Assembly (NCBI RefSeq): GCF_947487915.1
Contig: NZ_CANKYH010000010.1
Coordinates: forward strand, 81,013-145,012
Direction of reading: 5' to 3'
Origin: an uncultured Serinicoccus sp.
Lineage (GTDB): Bacteria; Actinomycetota; Actinomycetes; Actinomycetales; Dermatophilaceae
Length of the DNA: 64,000 nucleotides
The translations under genes and the position numbers were made by a program. This document shows positions 21,687-31,454 of the stretch, piece by piece; position 1 is the first letter of the stretch, and every line of letters starts with the position of its first letter. Below the pieces are notes generated by a model. It was given only the letters and a program-made list of their open reading frames with translations, did no database searches and was not told where the DNA came from.

Positions 21687-22385
21687 ATGCGCAGCGCGTT
21701 CACCGAGGAGCTCGACCTCATCAGCGGGCAGCTGGTGCAGATGAGCCGCTTGTCGGCCACGGCGCTCCAGCGAGCCACCGCGTCCCTCATGGAGACCGAC
21801 CTCGCCCTGGCCCAGGAGGTCATCTCCGACGACCAGCTCATCGACGCCCTGCGCCGCGAACTGGACAACCGCGCCATCGACGTGCTCGCCCGGCAGCAGC
21901 CGGTGGCGACCGACCTGCGCCAGATGGTCACCGCGCTGCGGATGAGCTCGGACCTCGAGCGCAGCGGGGACCTGGCCCGGCACGTCGCCAAGCTGACCCG
22001 GCTGCGCTACCCCGCGCCCGCCCTCCCCGACGAGCTGCGCCCGATCTTCGCGGAGATGGCCACCACGGCTGAGGCCATGATCCTGCGGGCCGGCGACATC
22101 ATCGACAGCAAGGACGCCGACGGCGCCAGCGAGCTGATCCGGGCCGACGACACCATGGACCGCCTCCACCGTGAGGTCTTCCGCGTGCTGCTCGAGCCCG
22201 CCTCCTCGCAGACCGCGCAGGTGACGGTCGATGCGACGCTCCTCTCCCGCTACTACGAGCGGTACGCCGATCACGCGGTCTCGATCGCGCTGCGCGTGGT
22301 CTACCTCGTGACCGGGGTGTGGCACGACGAGCAGCTGCCTGGGGACGACGACCGCTACCCGGGGAGCGTGCCGCGCGAGAGCTGA
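21687..22385 (+). CDS. phoU: Phosphate signalling complex protein PhoU
   Basis: 232 residues from ATG 21687, preceded by GAGGAGG. It is a helical bundle with the two PhoU repeats: VISDDQLIDALRRELDNRAIDVLARQQPVATDLR in repeat 1 and LSRYYERYADHAVSIALRVVYLVTG in repeat 2. It links the Pst transporter to SenX3 and keeps the phosphate regulon off when phosphate is plentiful. Divergent from senX3 with a PHO-like box between. A strong hairpin terminator follows. Confidence 0.94.
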   Translation: MRSAFTEELDLISGQLVQMSRLSATALQRATASLMETDLALAQEVISDDQLIDALRRELDNRAIDVLARQQPVATDLRQMVTALRMSSDLERSGDLARHVAKLTRLRYPAPALPDELRPIFAEMATTAEAMILRAGDIIDSKDADGASELIRADDTMDRLHREVFRVLLEPASSQTAQVTVDATLLSRYYERYADHAVSIALRVVYLVTGVWHDEQLPGDDDRYPGSVPRES

Positions 22386-22444
22386 GCACCTCAGGGCGCT
22401 CGGGCGCTCGGGCCGATGACCGGCGGCGCCACCCGGCGCCGCAC

Positions 22445-22482
22445 GACGACGGCCCCGGACCGCTCGGTCCAGGGCCGTCGTC
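22445..22482. terminator. Bidirectional hairpin terminator between phoU and lipoprotein gene
   Basis: A 17-bp stem with a single mismatch (left arm 22445-22461, right arm 22466-22482) and a 4-base loop GCTC, lying between two converging genes. It has no U-run on either side, which is common in high-GC actinobacteria. Confidence 0.7.
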
Positions 22483-22499
22483 GGTGGCTCAGCGCCTGC

Positions 22500-23045
22500 T
22501 CAGTGGTCGCCCTCGCTGTGCTCCTCGGGGGCCTCGACCGGGCCGCCGGCGTCGTCGGCGAAGACCGCGTAGGGGCCCTGCGGGAGGAGCACCGGGGCGG
22601 TGGAGGACAGCGTCTCCTCGTCGCCGCTGATGCGGACCTCGACATGCTGGCCGGAGGGTCCCTCCAGCGCAGGCACGATGACCCGCTCGCCCTCGGTGCC
22701 GCTGGCGGAGAGGCCCCCGTCCAGCCGGGCCGAGGAGTGCGGGTCGACGGTCACCTCGGGGCTCAGGCTCTCCCCGGCCACGCTCACCGTCACGGTGACC
22801 GGCTCGGAGGTCTGGTTGATGACGGCACCGGAGACCACGGCGGGCGCCCCGTCGCCCTGGGAGACCAGGAGCAGGTCACGCACGTCGAACGCCTCGCCGT
22901 TCATCTGCACGCCGTCCGCGGGGGCGTAGACGAAGGTGGTCGCCTGGGGGGAGTTGACCGAGCATCCGGTGAGGGCCAGCGCGGCGAGCGCGCCGGTCAC
23001 CAGGGCAGCCGGGCGGCGGGTGCGGGAGGTGCGTGCAGTCGTCAC
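22500..23045 (-). CDS. Small secreted lipoprotein, unknown function
   Basis: 181 residues. The Arg-rich n-region, hydrophobic core and lipobox LALTGC put the lipidated Cys at residue 28, so it should be anchored on the outer face of the membrane. The mature part looks beta-rich, with a segment (VSGAVINQTSEPVTVTVSV) resembling immunoglobulin-like DUF461/copper-chaperone-type folds, but no metal-binding Met/His cluster is evident. The tail is acidic and ends HSEGDH. Its place next to phoU hints at a phosphate-related role, but nothing in the sequence proves it. Confidence 0.8.
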   Translation of the reverse strand: MTTARTSRTRRPAALVTGALAALALTGCSVNSPQATTFVYAPADGVQMNGEAFDVRDLLLVSQGDGAPAVVSGAVINQTSEPVTVTVSVAGESLSPEVTVDPHSSARLDGGLSASGTEGERVIVPALEGPSGQHVEVRISGDEETLSSTAPVLLPQGPYAVFADDAGGPVEAPEEHSEGDH

Positions 23046-23448
23046 GAGGACAGCCTAGCGTCCGGCCCGCGCCCCCCGCCCGTCGTCCCCTCCCGACCTG
23101 GTCGACATGCAGACCGTCCGCCCCTCCCGACCCGGTCGACGCTCCGACCGTCGCCCGCTCCCGACCCTGCCGGCGCTCCTGCAGGGGTGGTGCCCGACCC
23201 GCGCCGACCTGCCCCTCTACCTGCGCCGACGTGGCCCCCGAACCGTCCACCGGACCCGCCCCAGGGGCCGGCGGAGAGTCCTGCGGAAGGGGGTGGGACG
23301 GCATACCCCGGGGGCTATCGAGACCCGTCGCGGAGCACATCGTCTGGTGCTTGTCAACCCTTTGACCTGCGGAAACATCGTTCTCGGGATTACGTGACCT
23401 GCGCCACGCGTGGTATCCTGGGAGTCCGCCGAAAGGGGCTTTACCACG
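23046..23448 (+). promoter_or_regulatory. 403-bp carD upstream region with likely promoter
   Basis: No credible gene. The last 100 bp hold the carD promoter: a TATCCT -10 element at 23414-23419, a TTGACC at 23362-23367 that could serve another promoter, and GAAAGGGG (23431-23438) as ribosome site ahead of the ATG at 23449. The segment 23340-23420 is clearly less GC-rich than its surroundings. The upstream 250 bp is C-rich and appears featureless. Confidence 0.5.
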
Positions 23449-23931
23449 ATGACGTTCAAGGTCGGAGAGACGGTTGTCTACCCCCATCATGGGGCCGCTC
23501 TCATTGAAGAGATGAAGACGCGAACCATCAAGGGCGAGGAGAAGCTCTATCTGAAGCTCAAGGTCGCCCAGGGCGATCTGACGATCGAGGTGCCGGCAGA
23601 CAACTGCGACCTGGTCGGCGTCCGTGACGTCGTCGGCAAGGACGGCCTGGACAAGGTCTTCGCCGTGCTGCGCGCCGAGCACACCGAGGAGCCGACCAAC
23701 TGGTCGCGCCGATACAAGGCCAACCTCGAGAAGCTCGCCTCGGGTGACGTCATCAAGGTCGCCGAGGTCGTGCGCGACCTGTGGCGCCGGGACAAGGACC
23801 GTGGCCTGTCCACGGGCGAGAAGCGGCTCCTCTCCAAGGCCCGCCAGATCCTCGTCAGCGAGCTCGCGCTCGCCGAGAAGACCAACGAGGACACCGCTGA
23901 GGCCACCCTCGACGAGGTCCTCGCCTCCTGA
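23449..23931 (+). CDS. carD: CarD-like RNA polymerase-binding transcription factor
   Basis: 160 residues. The N-terminal RNAP-interaction Tudor-like domain has [19 protein letters not shown]. The C-terminal helical DNA-binding domain includes the conserved Trp in [15 protein letters not shown] and the [20 protein letters not shown] stretch. CarD stabilises open promoter complexes, notably at rRNA promoters, and is essential in mycobacteria. The ATG at 23449 gives the canonical start; an upstream in-frame extension to 23410 crosses the -10 element. It is followed 2 bp later by ispD, the usual order. Confidence 0.96.
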   Translation: MTFKVGETVVYPHHGAALIEEMKTRTIKGEEKLYLKLKVAQGDLTIEVPADNCDLVGVRDVVGKDGLDKVFAVLRAEHTEEPTNWSRRYKANLEKLASGDVIKVAEVVRDLWRRDKDRGLSTGEKRLLSKARQILVSELALAEKTNEDTAEATLDEVLAS

Positions 23932-23933
23932 CG

Positions 23934-25286
23934 ATGGAGGCGGACGTCGCCCCGGGTGGCGTCGGCATCATCCTCGTCGCCGCCGGGCGCGGCACCCGTC
24001 TCGGGGCGGGCCGGCCCAAGGCGCTGGTTCCTGTCGGTACCGGCACCCGCTCGCGGTCCCTGGTCCTGCACGCGCTGACCCGCGCGCTCGGGACCCAGGG
24101 GCTGCGGCAGGTCGTGGTCGTGGCGCCGTCGGACCCCACCGGTCTGCAGCAGATGGTCGACGAGGTGACCGGCCAGGGCACGACGTCCCTGCTCGGTGAC
24201 GCCGACGCTGGTGACGCCGACGCTGGGGACGTTGACCCCGCGGCGGCCGGTGCCTCCACTGCCACAGCGCCGGTCCTCGGGGAGCACCCGCAGCCGGCGG
24301 TGATCGTCGTCCCCGGCGGAGCCGAGCGCGCGGACTCCGTGAGAGCGGGCCTGGCCGCGCTGTCGGCCGACCTCGACGTCGTGCTGGTGCACGACGCCGC
24401 TCGCGCCTTCACGCCGACCCCGGTCTTCGACCGCGTCGTCGCTGCCGTGCACGCCGGGCACGATGCCGTGGTGCCGGCGCTGGCCGTCACCGACACCGTC
24501 AAGCAGGTCGCTGCCGACGGGGCGGTCGAGACCGTCACCGCCACCCCCGACCGTGCCGGCCTGCGGGCGGTGCAGACCCCGCAGGGGTTCCGGCGCGCGA
24601 CCCTGGAGCGGGCGCACGAGCAGGCGCGGGGCGAGGCACGGCATACCGACGACGCGGGGATGGTCGAGGCCACCGGCGGGCGCGTGGCTGTGGTGCCCGG
24701 CGATCCCCGGGCGCTCAAGGTCACCACGCCCGGTGACCTCGAGCTCGCCGCGCGCTGGGTCGACGCAGAGCACGCCGAGGCCCGGCCCCTCCTGGTCGTC
24801 CTCGCCGGGTTGCCGGGGGTCGGCAAGACGACGCTCGCGCGGACCCTGTGCCGACGTCTCGCCGCGGCCCACGTGCGGGTCGACACCGTCGAGCAGGCGC
24901 TGGTCCGCGCGGGGATGCCCGGCACTGAGGTCGGGGCGCGGGGGTATGCCGTCGCGCTCGCCGTCGCCGCCGACCAGGTCGCCGTGCGTCGTCCCGTCGT
25001 GGCCGACCTGGTCAACGCGGCGCCCGAGGCACGGGCGGCGTGGGAGGGCCTCGCGCTGGACGTCGGTGCCCGTCTCGTCCGGGTGGAGCTCGTGTGCTCG
25101 GATGCCCACGCTCACCGCAGCCGGGTCGAGGGTCGGGTCGCCGACATCGACGGGCACCGGGTCCCCACCTGGGAGGAGGTCCGCCCGCAGGACTGGACCG
25201 CCTGGACGGGCGCCGAGCTGAGGATCGACACCGCGACGACCGGCGTCGAGGACGCCGCCGCCCTCATCGAGGAGATCTGCCGATGA
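23934..25286 (+). CDS. ispD: IspD (MEP cytidylyltransferase) fused to P-loop kinase-like domain
   Basis: 450 residues against about 230 for ordinary IspD. Residues ~8-282 are Isp[58 protein letters not shown] and [11 protein letters not shown] are all intact, so CDP-methylerythritol synthesis should work. A low-complexity insertion of [12 protein letters not shown] type sits near residues 86-119. Residues ~285-450 form an AAA_33-type P-loop domain with Walker [34 protein letters not shown] and [10 protein letters not shown], normally a separate protein. No frameshift or internal stop separates the parts. The stop overlaps ispF (ATGA). Confidence 0.92.
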   Translation: MEADVAPGGVGIILVAAGRGTRLGAGRPKALVPVGTGTRSRSLVLHALTRALGTQGLRQVVVVAPSDPTGLQQMVDEVTGQGTTSLLGDADAGDADAGDVDPAAAGASTATAPVLGEHPQPAVIVVPGGAERADSVRAGLAALSADLDVVLVHDAARAFTPTPVFDRVVAAVHAGHDAVVPALAVTDTVKQVAADGAVETVTATPDRAGLRAVQTPQGFRRATLERAHEQARGEARHTDDAGMVEATGGRVAVVPGDPRALKVTTPGDLELAARWVDAEHAEARPLLVVLAGLPGVGKTTLARTLCRRLAAAHVRVDTVEQALVRAGMPGTEVGARGYAVALAVAADQVAVRRPVVADLVNAAPEARAAWEGLALDVGARLVRVELVCSDAHAHRSRVEGRVADIDGHRVPTWEEVRPQDWTAWTGAELRIDTATTGVEDAAALIEEICR

Positions 25287-25768
25287 CGACGACCCTGCCG
25301 CGCACCGGGATCGGGGTGGACATCCACGGGTATGCCGACGACGCCCGCACCCTCTGGCTCGCCTGCCTGGAGTGGCCGGGGGAGCGGGGTATCGAGGGGC
25401 ACTCCGACGGCGACGTGGCGGCGCACGCCGCGTGCGACGCGCTGCTGTCCGCCGCGGGGCTCGGGGACCTGGGCTCGGTCTTCGGCACCGGCCGGCCGGA
25501 GATGGCCGGGGCCAGCGGCCGACAGATGCTCGCCCATGTGCACGAGATGCTGGTGGCGGCCGGCTGGCAGGTGGGAAATGTCGCCGTGCAGGTCGTCGGC
25601 AACCGGCCGAAGGTGGGGCCGCGCCGCACGGAGGCCGCCGCCGCCATGTCGGCCGCCCTGGGCGGGGCCGCGGTGTCGGTGAGCGCCACCACGACCGACG
25701 GGCTCGGGCTCACCGGCCGCGGTGAGGGCGTCGCCTGCATCGCCACCGCCCTGGTCGTCCCGGCCTGA
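25283..25768 (+). CDS. ispF: 2-C-methyl-D-erythritol 2,4-cyclodiphosphate synthase
   Basis: Fifth MEP-pathway enzyme. 161 residues, the usual length. Metal ligands are in GIGVDIHGY (Asp and His) and the following [26 protein letters not shown]. The CDP-binding stretch [16 protein letters not shown] and the C-terminal [23 protein letters not shown] complete the family pattern. It starts at an ATG overlapping the ispD stop. In most relatives cysS follows directly; here about 5.7 kb intervenes. Confidence 0.96.
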   Translation: MTTTLPRTGIGVDIHGYADDARTLWLACLEWPGERGIEGHSDGDVAAHAACDALLSAAGLGDLGSVFGTGRPEMAGASGRQMLAHVHEMLVAAGWQVGNVAVQVVGNRPKVGPRRTEAAAAMSAALGGAAVSVSATTTDGLGLTGRGEGVACIATALVVPA

Positions 25769-25809
25769 TCGACCGGCGGCCTCACGCACCACCGACCTGT
25801 CCCTCTGCC

Positions 25810-25967
25810 AGCCGCGTCGTCCACTGACAGCCGCGTCGTCCACTGACAGCCGCGTCGTCCACTGACAGCCGCGTCGTCCACTGACAGCCTCGAGGTCATC
25901 TGACAGCCCCCTCGAACAGGCTGATGGTTGACGTACCGGCTCTCAGATGACGTACCGGCTGCCAGTG
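25810..25967. repeat. 19-bp repeat array in two opposing orientations
   Basis: Four perfect tandem copies of AGCCGCGTCGTCCACTGAC start at 25810, 25829, 25848 and 25867, followed by a decayed fifth unit to 25904. From 25930 two more 19-bp units occur in the opposite orientation (GACGTACCGGCT at 25930 and at 25949, the second continuing GCCAGTG). The reverse complement of the second matches the left unit at about 15 of 19 positions. The array can therefore fold into long hairpins. It occupies the 382-bp gap between ispF and the dehydrogenase gene. Confidence 0.85.
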
Positions 25968-26010
25968 GCGCCGCGAGGTCGAGGATCGACAGCGTGACCG
26001 CGCGGGGATG

Positions 26011-26095
26011 GTGCGGCTGCGCGCGCGTACCGGGTGGGGGCTGCGCGGGGAGGGTGCGGCTGCGCGCGGGGAGGGTGCGGCCGCGCGTGCGGGCC
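26011..26095. repeat. GC-rich imperfect tandem repeat upstream of the dehydrogenase gene
   Basis: Three degenerate copies of GGTGCGGCTGCGCGCGGGGA-like sequence, almost pure G/C, end just before a GGCATACCGTG motif at 26101 and the ribosome site of the downstream gene. Possibly a promoter-proximal slippage product; no function is evident. Confidence 0.6.
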
Positions 26096-26150
26096 GGGGA
26101 CGGCATACCGTGGGCGGAGCACGTCGACCGCCGCCAGAGAGGACCGCAGC

Positions 26151-27287
26151 ATGCCGCAGACCGTCAAGGGTGTCATCGCCCGCAGCAAGGGGGCCGACGT
26201 CGAGGTGGTCGACGTCGTCGTCCCCGACCCGGGGCCGGGCGAGGCCGTCGTCAAGGTCGACGCCTGCGGGGTGTGCCACACCGACCTGCACTACCGCGAG
26301 GGCGGGGTCAACGACGAGTTCCCCTTCCTGCTCGGGCACGAGGCGGCCGGCACGGTCGAGGCGGTCGGTGAAGGGGTCACCGACGTCGAGCCGGGGGACT
26401 TCGTCATCCTCAACTGGCGCGCGGTCTGCGGTCAGTGCCGGGCCTGCGCGAAGGGCAAGCCGTGGTACTGCTTCGCCACCCACAACGCCAGCCAGAAGAT
26501 GACCCTCGCCGAGGGTGACGAGATGGCCGGCACCGAGCTCTCCCCGGCCCTGGGCATCGGGGCGTTCATCGAGAAGACGCTGGTGCACGCCGGTCAGTGC
26601 ACCAAGGTCGACCGGGAGGCCTCGGCCGTGGCGGCCGGGCTCCTGGGCTGCGGCGTCATGGCCGGTTTCGGCGCGGCCGTCAACACCGGCGCCGTGACCC
26701 GGGGCGACTCGGTCGCGGTCATCGGCTGTGGCGGGGTCGGGGACGCCGCGATCGCCGGCGCCTCGCTCGCTGGGGCCACGAAGGTGATCGCCGTCGACGT
26801 CGACGACCGCAAGCTGGAGACGGCCAAGAGGTTCGGCGCGACGCATACCGTCAACAGCAAGGAGACCGACCCGGTCGAGGCGATCCAGGCCCTCACCGAC
26901 GGCAACGGCGCCGACGTCGTGGTCGAGGCGGTCGGCCGGCCCGAGACCTACCGGCAGGCGTTCTACGCCCGCGACCTCGCCGGCACCGTGGTGCTCGTCG
27001 GCGTCCCCACCCCGGAGATGGAGGTCACGCTGCCGCTCATCGACGTCTTCGGCCGCGGCGGGGCGCTGAAGTCGAGCTGGTACGGCGACTGCCTGCCCAG
27101 CCGGGACTTCCCGATGCTCATCGACCTCTACCGCCAGGGCCGGTTCGACCTCGACGGCTTCGTCACCGAGACCATCGGCATCGGGGACGTCGAGTCCGCG
27201 TTCGACAAGATGCACGGCGGCGACGTCCTCCGCTCGGTCGTGGTCCTCGACGAGGCCGCCGCCACGGGCGCGGAGGTGGGAGCATGA
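26151..27287 (+). CDS. S-(hydroxymethyl)mycothiol dehydrogenase
   Basis: NAD-dependent zinc alcohol dehydrogenase that oxidises the formaldehyde-mycothiol adduct (MscR/AdhE2 type; the same protein reduces S-nitrosomycothiol). 378 residues. Catalytic zinc ligands are Cys in [16 protein letters not shown] and His in [10 protein letters not shown]. Structural zinc cysteines are in [15 protein letters not shown]. The NAD-binding loop is [14 protein letters not shown], and the family-typical [11 protein letters not shown] is present. The ATG at 26151 is preceded by GAGAGGA. The stop overlaps the MBL-fold gene by 4 bases, so the pair forms a formaldehyde-detoxification unit; mycothiol is supplied by mshA/mshD in this window. 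Confidence 0.93.
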   Translation: MPQTVKGVIARSKGADVEVVDVVVPDPGPGEAVVKVDACGVCHTDLHYREGGVNDEFPFLLGHEAAGTVEAVGEGVTDVEPGDFVILNWRAVCGQCRACAKGKPWYCFATHNASQKMTLAEGDEMAGTELSPALGIGAFIEKTLVHAGQCTKVDREASAVAAGLLGCGVMAGFGAAVNTGAVTRGDSVAVIGCGGVGDAAIAGASLAGATKVIAVDVDDRKLETAKRFGATHTVNSKETDPVEAIQALTDGNGADVVVEAVGRPETYRQAFYARDLAGTVVLVGVPTPEMEVTLPLIDVFGRGGALKSSWYGDCLPSRDFPMLIDLYRQGRFDLDGFVTETIGIGDVESAFDKMHGGDVLRSVVVLDEAAATGAEVGA

Positions 27288-27913
27288 GCGCGCGCATCGA
27301 CCACGCGACGACCAGCGGCACCTTCGAGCTGGACGGTGGCTCCTGGGACGTCGACAACAACGTCTGGGTGCTCGGCGACGACACCGAGTGCGTCGTCATC
27401 GACGCTCCGCACGACGCCGACGCGATCGCCGAGGTGGTCGGGGACCGGCAGGTGCGCGCCATCCTGCTCACGCACGCCCACAGCGACCACGTCGACGCCG
27501 CCCTCGACCTCAAGGAGCGCACCGGCGCACCGCTGCTCCTGCACCCGGGCGAGGCCCCGGTATGGAAGCTCACCCACCCCGAGGCGCGCTGGGACCAGGA
27601 CCTCACCGACGGGCAGCGCATGCAGGTCGCGGGGGTGACGATCGAGGTGCTGCACACGCCTGGTCACGCGCCGGGGGCCTGCTGCTTCTACGTCGCCGAC
27701 CTCGGTGTCGTCTTCTCCGGCGACACGCTCTTCCAGGGCGGTCCGGGCGCGACCGGCCGGTCGTTCAGCGACTTCGACGTCATCGTCGAGTCGATCACCG
27801 ACCGGCTCCTCACGCTGCCGGAGGACACGGTCGTCCACACCGGCCACGGCGACACCACGACGATCGGTGCGGAGAAGCCGCACCGGCAGGAGTGGATCGA
27901 CCGGGGGGAGTGA
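27284..27913 (+). CDS. MBL-fold metallo-hydrolase paired with mycothiol dehydrogenase
   Basis: 209 residues, glyoxalase II-like. Zinc ligands are [13 protein letters not shown] (near residue 64), [14 protein letters not shown], the bridging Asp in [17 protein letters not shown] and the last His in [11 protein letters not shown]. It probably hydrolyses the S-formylmycothiol made by the preceding dehydrogenase; that role is inferred from the translational coupling and frequent pairing in actinobacteria. Cytoplasmic. Confidence 0.9.
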   Translation: MSARIDHATTSGTFELDGGSWDVDNNVWVLGDDTECVVIDAPHDADAIAEVVGDRQVRAILLTHAHSDHVDAALDLKERTGAPLLLHPGEAPVWKLTHPEARWDQDLTDGQRMQVAGVTIEVLHTPGHAPGACCFYVADLGVVFSGDTLFQGGPGATGRSFSDFDVIVESITDRLLTLPEDTVVHTGHGDTTTIGAEKPHRQEWIDRGE

Positions 27914-27938
27914 GCAGCACCGGAGTAGGCTGCGTGCC

Positions 27939-28217
27939 ATGACCTCCCGCGGCGACCGGCTGCCCCTCATCGGGGTGCTGCTGCCGCTGCTCGCGGTCGT
28001 CCTGCTGCTCTCCGCCGCCGCGACGCCCGACCACCTGCTGGTCGCGCTCGCCGCCGCCGCCGTGGTCGCGCTGGCGGCCGACCGGGGAGCGCTCCCGCTG
28101 CGGGCTCAGGTCGTCTCCGTGCAGCACCACAGCGAGGTATGCCGCGGCGCCGGCGTGCGCTCCAGCGACCCGGACCGCTCCGGCTGGGTCCGGCCGCGGG
28201 CACCCGGGCGGGGCTGA
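27939..28217 (+). CDS. DUF6412-like small membrane protein
   Basis: 92 residues from ATG 27939. There are two close hydrophobic segments (LIGVLLPLLAVVLLLSAAATP and LLVALAAAAVVALAADRG), followed by a polar tail ending DPDRSGWVRPRAPGRG, typical of DUF6412. Such genes commonly precede a YidC/Oxa1 paralogue in actinobacteria, as here. Function is unknown; an accessory role in membrane insertion is inference from pairing. Confidence 0.75.
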   Translation: MTSRGDRLPLIGVLLPLLAVVLLLSAAATPDHLLVALAAAAVVALAADRGALPLRAQVVSVQHHSEVCRGAGVRSSDPDRSGWVRPRAPGRG

Positions 28218-28328
28218 CCCGGCTCCGCGACCCCGTCAGGACCTGACCGTCGGCAGGAGCCGGGCTGACCACCAGCCCCCTGCCCACGGCATACCCCAGC
28301 GGTGTGCCCGCGCCCTCCGGAGACCCGC

Positions 28329-29093
28329 GTGTTCGCCTTCCTCGACCCTCTGCTCATCCACGTCCACGACCTGCTCGCCTCGCTCGACGCCTGGGTGCCG
28401 CCCGCCCTCGTCATCATCGCGCTCACCCTCGCGGTGCGGCTCGCGCTGCACCCCATGAACCGTGGCCTCGCCCACGGCACCGTCCGCCGCCGCGACCTGC
28501 AGCCGCGCATCACGGCGCTGCGGGCCGAGCACGGGGAGGACCCCCGTGCCCTGCAGCAGGCGATCCTCGACCTGCACCGGGAGGAAGGCGTCTCGCCGCT
28601 CCCGGGGTGCCTGCCCATCCTCGTCCAGATCCCGGTCTTCTCGATGATCTACCGGCTGTTCACCGCCCCCGAGATCCACGGCGAGCACAACCAGCTGCTC
28701 GACCAGACGTTCCTCGGTGTCGGGCTGTCCGAGCACCTGCTGACCGCCGGCGCCGGGGACCGCTGGGTCTTCCTCGTGCTCATCGGTCTCACCCTCGTCG
28801 TCGCGGCCTTCGCGGCCCGCCAGCTGCGGCGGCACCTGGCGCAGGACCAGGAGCGCTCGGCCGCCCTCGACCCCGGTGCGCGCGCCCGGCTCACCGACGC
28901 CCAGCGGGCGATGCAGGACTCGATGGAGCAGATGACCAAGGTCCTGCCGCTGATGTCCTTCCTCACCGTGCTGGCGGTGGTGTCGCTGCCGCTGGCGGCG
29001 GGTCTCTACCTCGTCACCAGCGCGATATGGGGTCTCCTCGAGCGGGCGAGCCTGCGCCGGATCAGCGCGGTGCCACCACCGGCGCCCTCCTAA
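28329..29093 (+). CDS. YidC/Oxa1-family membrane protein insertase (second copy type)
   Basis: About 254 residues from GTG 28329, placed 6-7 bases after GGAG. The family core is visible: hydrophobic helix ALVIIALTLAVRLALHPMNR, the QPRITALRAEHGEDPRALQQAILDLHREEGVSPLPGCLPILVQIPVFSMIYRLF block (start near residue 61), then two to three more helices. It lacks the long C-terminal tail of the main YidC and is not in an rpmH-rnpA context, so it is likely an auxiliary paralogue. The stop overlaps that of the convergent GH31 gene by 4 bases. Confidence 0.9.
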   Translation: MFAFLDPLLIHVHDLLASLDAWVPPALVIIALTLAVRLALHPMNRGLAHGTVRRRDLQPRITALRAEHGEDPRALQQAILDLHREEGVSPLPGCLPILVQIPVFSMIYRLFTAPEIHGEHNQLLDQTFLGVGLSEHLLTAGAGDRWVFLVLIGLTLVVAAFAARQLRRHLAQDQERSAALDPGARARLTDAQRAMQDSMEQMTKVLPLMSFLTVLAVVSLPLAAGLYLVTSAIWGLLERASLRRISAVPPPAPS

Positions 29094-31387
29094 CCCGCCG
29101 TGACGATCTCGGTGAGCGCGCCGACGAGGGCGTAGTCGAGCCGGGCCGAGCGCAGCTCGTCGGCGACCCGGGCGGGGCCGCCGCCGCCCTCGGCGAGCCC
29201 GCGGCGGAGCACCGCCCAGGCCCGCTCCTTGGCCGCGTGCTCGACCTGCGCCGCGTCGAGCAGCGCGAAGCACTCGCCGAGCACGTCGGGCGCGCCGGGG
29301 TCGGGCAGGTCCACCGACACCTGCTCACCCACCGGCACGTCGCGCAGCGTGTGCACCTCGGCCGACCCGGCGAGGCGCACGCTCCAGGTGCGGGTGGCGG
29401 GCAGCACGTCGAGGTCGCCCTCGGCCGGCCCGACGTGCAGCCGACGACCGGCGTCGTCCCAGCGCAGCGGGGTGCGGGCGAGCAGCCGCGTGGCCTCGGG
29501 CCCGTCGTCGTCCTCGACGAGCAGGTGCCCGCCGTCCGCGCCCGGGAAGACGACGAGCTCCAGGTGCTCGGGCAGGTCGACCCCGTTGACCGGCTCGCCG
29601 CCGGCCAGCGGCAGCACCGTGCCCGCCTGCGCGAAGACCGCCGTGCTGCCCAGGTCGCGGTATGCCGTGAGGTCCCGACCGTGCGCGCCCGCGTCGTAGC
29701 GGCGACCCGTCTCGAGGTCGAACCACTGGCCGGGCGGCAGCCAGACCGGGGTCGCCGACAGGCCGACGCCGGGCAGGCGCGGGGTCACCGTGGGGGCGCA
29801 GAGGAGGTCCTCGCCGAAGAAGAAGGTGGCGCGGTGGGCATACGCCTCCGGGCGCCCGGGGTGGCGGTGGTAGACCGGCTCGACCAGCGAGATCCCCTCG
29901 ACCGCGGCCCGCTCGGCCATCGTCGCGAGGTAGGGGAGCAGCCGGTGCCGCAGCCGCAGCGCCTCGCCCATGAGCCGCTCGCCCTCGGGGCCGAAGCGCC
30001 ACGGCTCCTTGCCCTGGAACGGGCTGGCGCTCGCGTGCAGCCGGTTGACCGGGGACCACGCACCGAGCTGCACCCAGCGCACCGCGAGCTCGACGTCCTT
30101 GGAGCCGGCCCAGTGCCCCCCGATGTCGTGGCTCCACCAGCCGTAGCCGATGTTGGCCGCGCTGGCGGTGAACTCGGGCTGGAAGGCCAGCGACTCCCAG
30201 CTGATGAGCGAGTCGCCGGAGAAGCCGATGGGCGTGCGGTGCGAGCCGGGCCCGGCATACCGCGAGAAGACCAGCGGCCGCAGCCCGTCGGCCTCCTGCT
30301 GGGCGAAGTGCCGCTCGTTGAGCAGCCACAGCGGGTCCAGCCCGGGCAGCGCGGTGTGCGTGCCCTGCTGCCAGTCGATCCACCAGAAGTCGACGCCCTG
30401 CTCCGCGAGCGGGCCCGCGACGTGGGTGAAGAACGCCTGCCAGAAGCGCTCGGAGGTGGGGTCGAACTCGACCGGCTCCCCGCTCGCCGGATCGATACCC
30501 ATCGCCCGCGCCATCGCCGGGTAGGCGTCCTCGTGCCGCCGGACCCCGTCCGCCGGGTGGTCGTTGAGGGTGACCTTGAGGCCGCGCCGGTGCAGGTCGT
30601 CGAGGAAGGCCTGCGGGTCGGGGAAGAGGTCGCGGTTCCAGGTGTAGCCCGTCCACCCGCTGCCGATCTGCGGGTCGACGTCGACGAGGTGCCAGTCCAT
30701 GTCGATGACCGCCACCGAGAAGGGCAGCCGGTCGGCGGCGAACCGGTCGAGCAGCGCGGCGTACTCGTCGGCGGAGTAGGGGTGGTAGCGGCTCCACCAG
30801 TTGCCCAGCACGAAGCGCGGCACGCGTGGCACCGGCCCGGTCAGCGCGTGGAAGTCGCGCAGCGCGCCGCGGAAGTCGAGCCCGTGGGTGAAGACGTAGA
30901 GGTCGATCGCGCCGGGCTCCCGCGGGGTCAGGTCGGTGAGCTCGGGGCCGGTGCGGACCAGCGAGCGGGAGTCGTCGAGCACGCCGAGGCCGCTGCGGGA
31001 CAGGATCGAGGGCTCCAGCGGCACCGGCCCGTCGGCGTCGTCGAGGGTGCGCGTGGTGCCCGGCAGCGGCGCGTCGACGGGCTCCCCGAAGCGCCAGGTG
31101 GAGTGGTATGACGTGAGCCCGCCGCGCGCCTGCACGCTCAGCCCCGCGGCGGAGGGGTCGGCGCCGTCGTAGCGGATCTCGAAGCCGTCGCTCAGCGCCC
31201 GGACGCCGCCGCGCCACGGCTCGACCTGCAGGGGCAGCTCCCCGCGGTCGGCGGCCCACAGGTCGCGGTCGACCACCACCTGGGTGGGATCGTCGGTGAA
31301 GGTGCCGCTCGGGGACCACTCGATCCGCAGCAGGTGCGGGGTGAGGGCGGTGAGACGGCAGCGGTCGTTCTGGTGCACGATCGGCAT
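29090..31387 (-). CDS. Glycoside hydrolase family 31 (alpha-glucosidase/alpha-xylosidase)
   Basis: 765 residues. The GH31 barrel is preceded by the N-terminal beta domain and the signature [30 protein letters not shown] follows. The nucleophile Asp is in [10 protein letters not shown] (near residue 338) and the acid/base Asp in [13 protein letters not shown] (near 391). A downstream [30 protein letters not shown] block is typical. No signal peptide, so it should act on imported oligosaccharides. The ATG is at 31385-31387. Convergent overlap with yidC and a 67-bp divergent gap to cysS. Substrate specificity cannot be read from the sequence. Confidence 0.92.
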   Translation of the reverse strand: MPIVHQNDRCRLTALTPHLLRIEWSPSGTFTDDPTQVVVDRDLWAADRGELPLQVEPWRGGVRALSDGFEIRYDGADPSAAGLSVQARGGLTSYHSTWRFGEPVDAPLPGTTRTLDDADGPVPLEPSILSRSGLGVLDDSRSLVRTGPELTDLTPREPGAIDLYVFTHGLDFRGALRDFHALTGPVPRVPRFVLGNWWSRYHPYSADEYAALLDRFAADRLPFSVAVIDMDWHLVDVDPQIGSGWTGYTWNRDLFPDPQAFLDDLHRRGLKVTLNDHPADGVRRHEDAYPAMARAMGIDPASGEPVEFDPTSERFWQAFFTHVAGPLAEQGVDFWWIDWQQGTHTALPGLDPLWLLNERHFAQQEADGLRPLVFSRYAGPGSHRTPIGFSGDSLISWESLAFQPEFTASAANIGYGWWSHDIGGHWAGSKDVELAVRWVQLGAWSPVNRLHASASPFQGKEPWRFGPEGERLMGEALRLRHRLLPYLATMAERAAVEGISLVEPVYHRHPGRPEAYAHRATFFFGEDLLCAPTVTPRLPGVGLSATPVWLPPGQWFDLETGRRYDAGAHGRDLTAYRDLGSTAVFAQAGTVLPLAGGEPVNGVDLPEHLELVVFPGADGGHLLVEDDDGPEATRLLARTPLRWDDAGRRLHVGPAEGDLDVLPATRTWSVRLAGSAEVHTLRDVPVGEQVSVDLPDPGAPDVLGECFALLDAAQVEHAAKERAWAVLRRGLAEGGGGPARVADELRSARLDYALVGALTEIVTAG

Positions 31388-31454
31388 GCCGCAACCCTAT
31401 GCGCCGCGGCGGGGAGGCACGGCATACCCCGGCCGACCCGTAACCTTGACTCCT

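Noticed and set aside
24700..24860. Frameshift or assembly error joining ispD to the kinase-like domain
   Set aside because: The reading frame is continuous with good codon bias on both sides and no duplicated or missing ispD motif; resequencing would still be the final test.
25264..26106. Minus-strand frame across the 19-bp repeats
   Set aside because: Its translation is dominated by repeat units (RLSVDDAA...), antisense to ispF, with no ribosome site.
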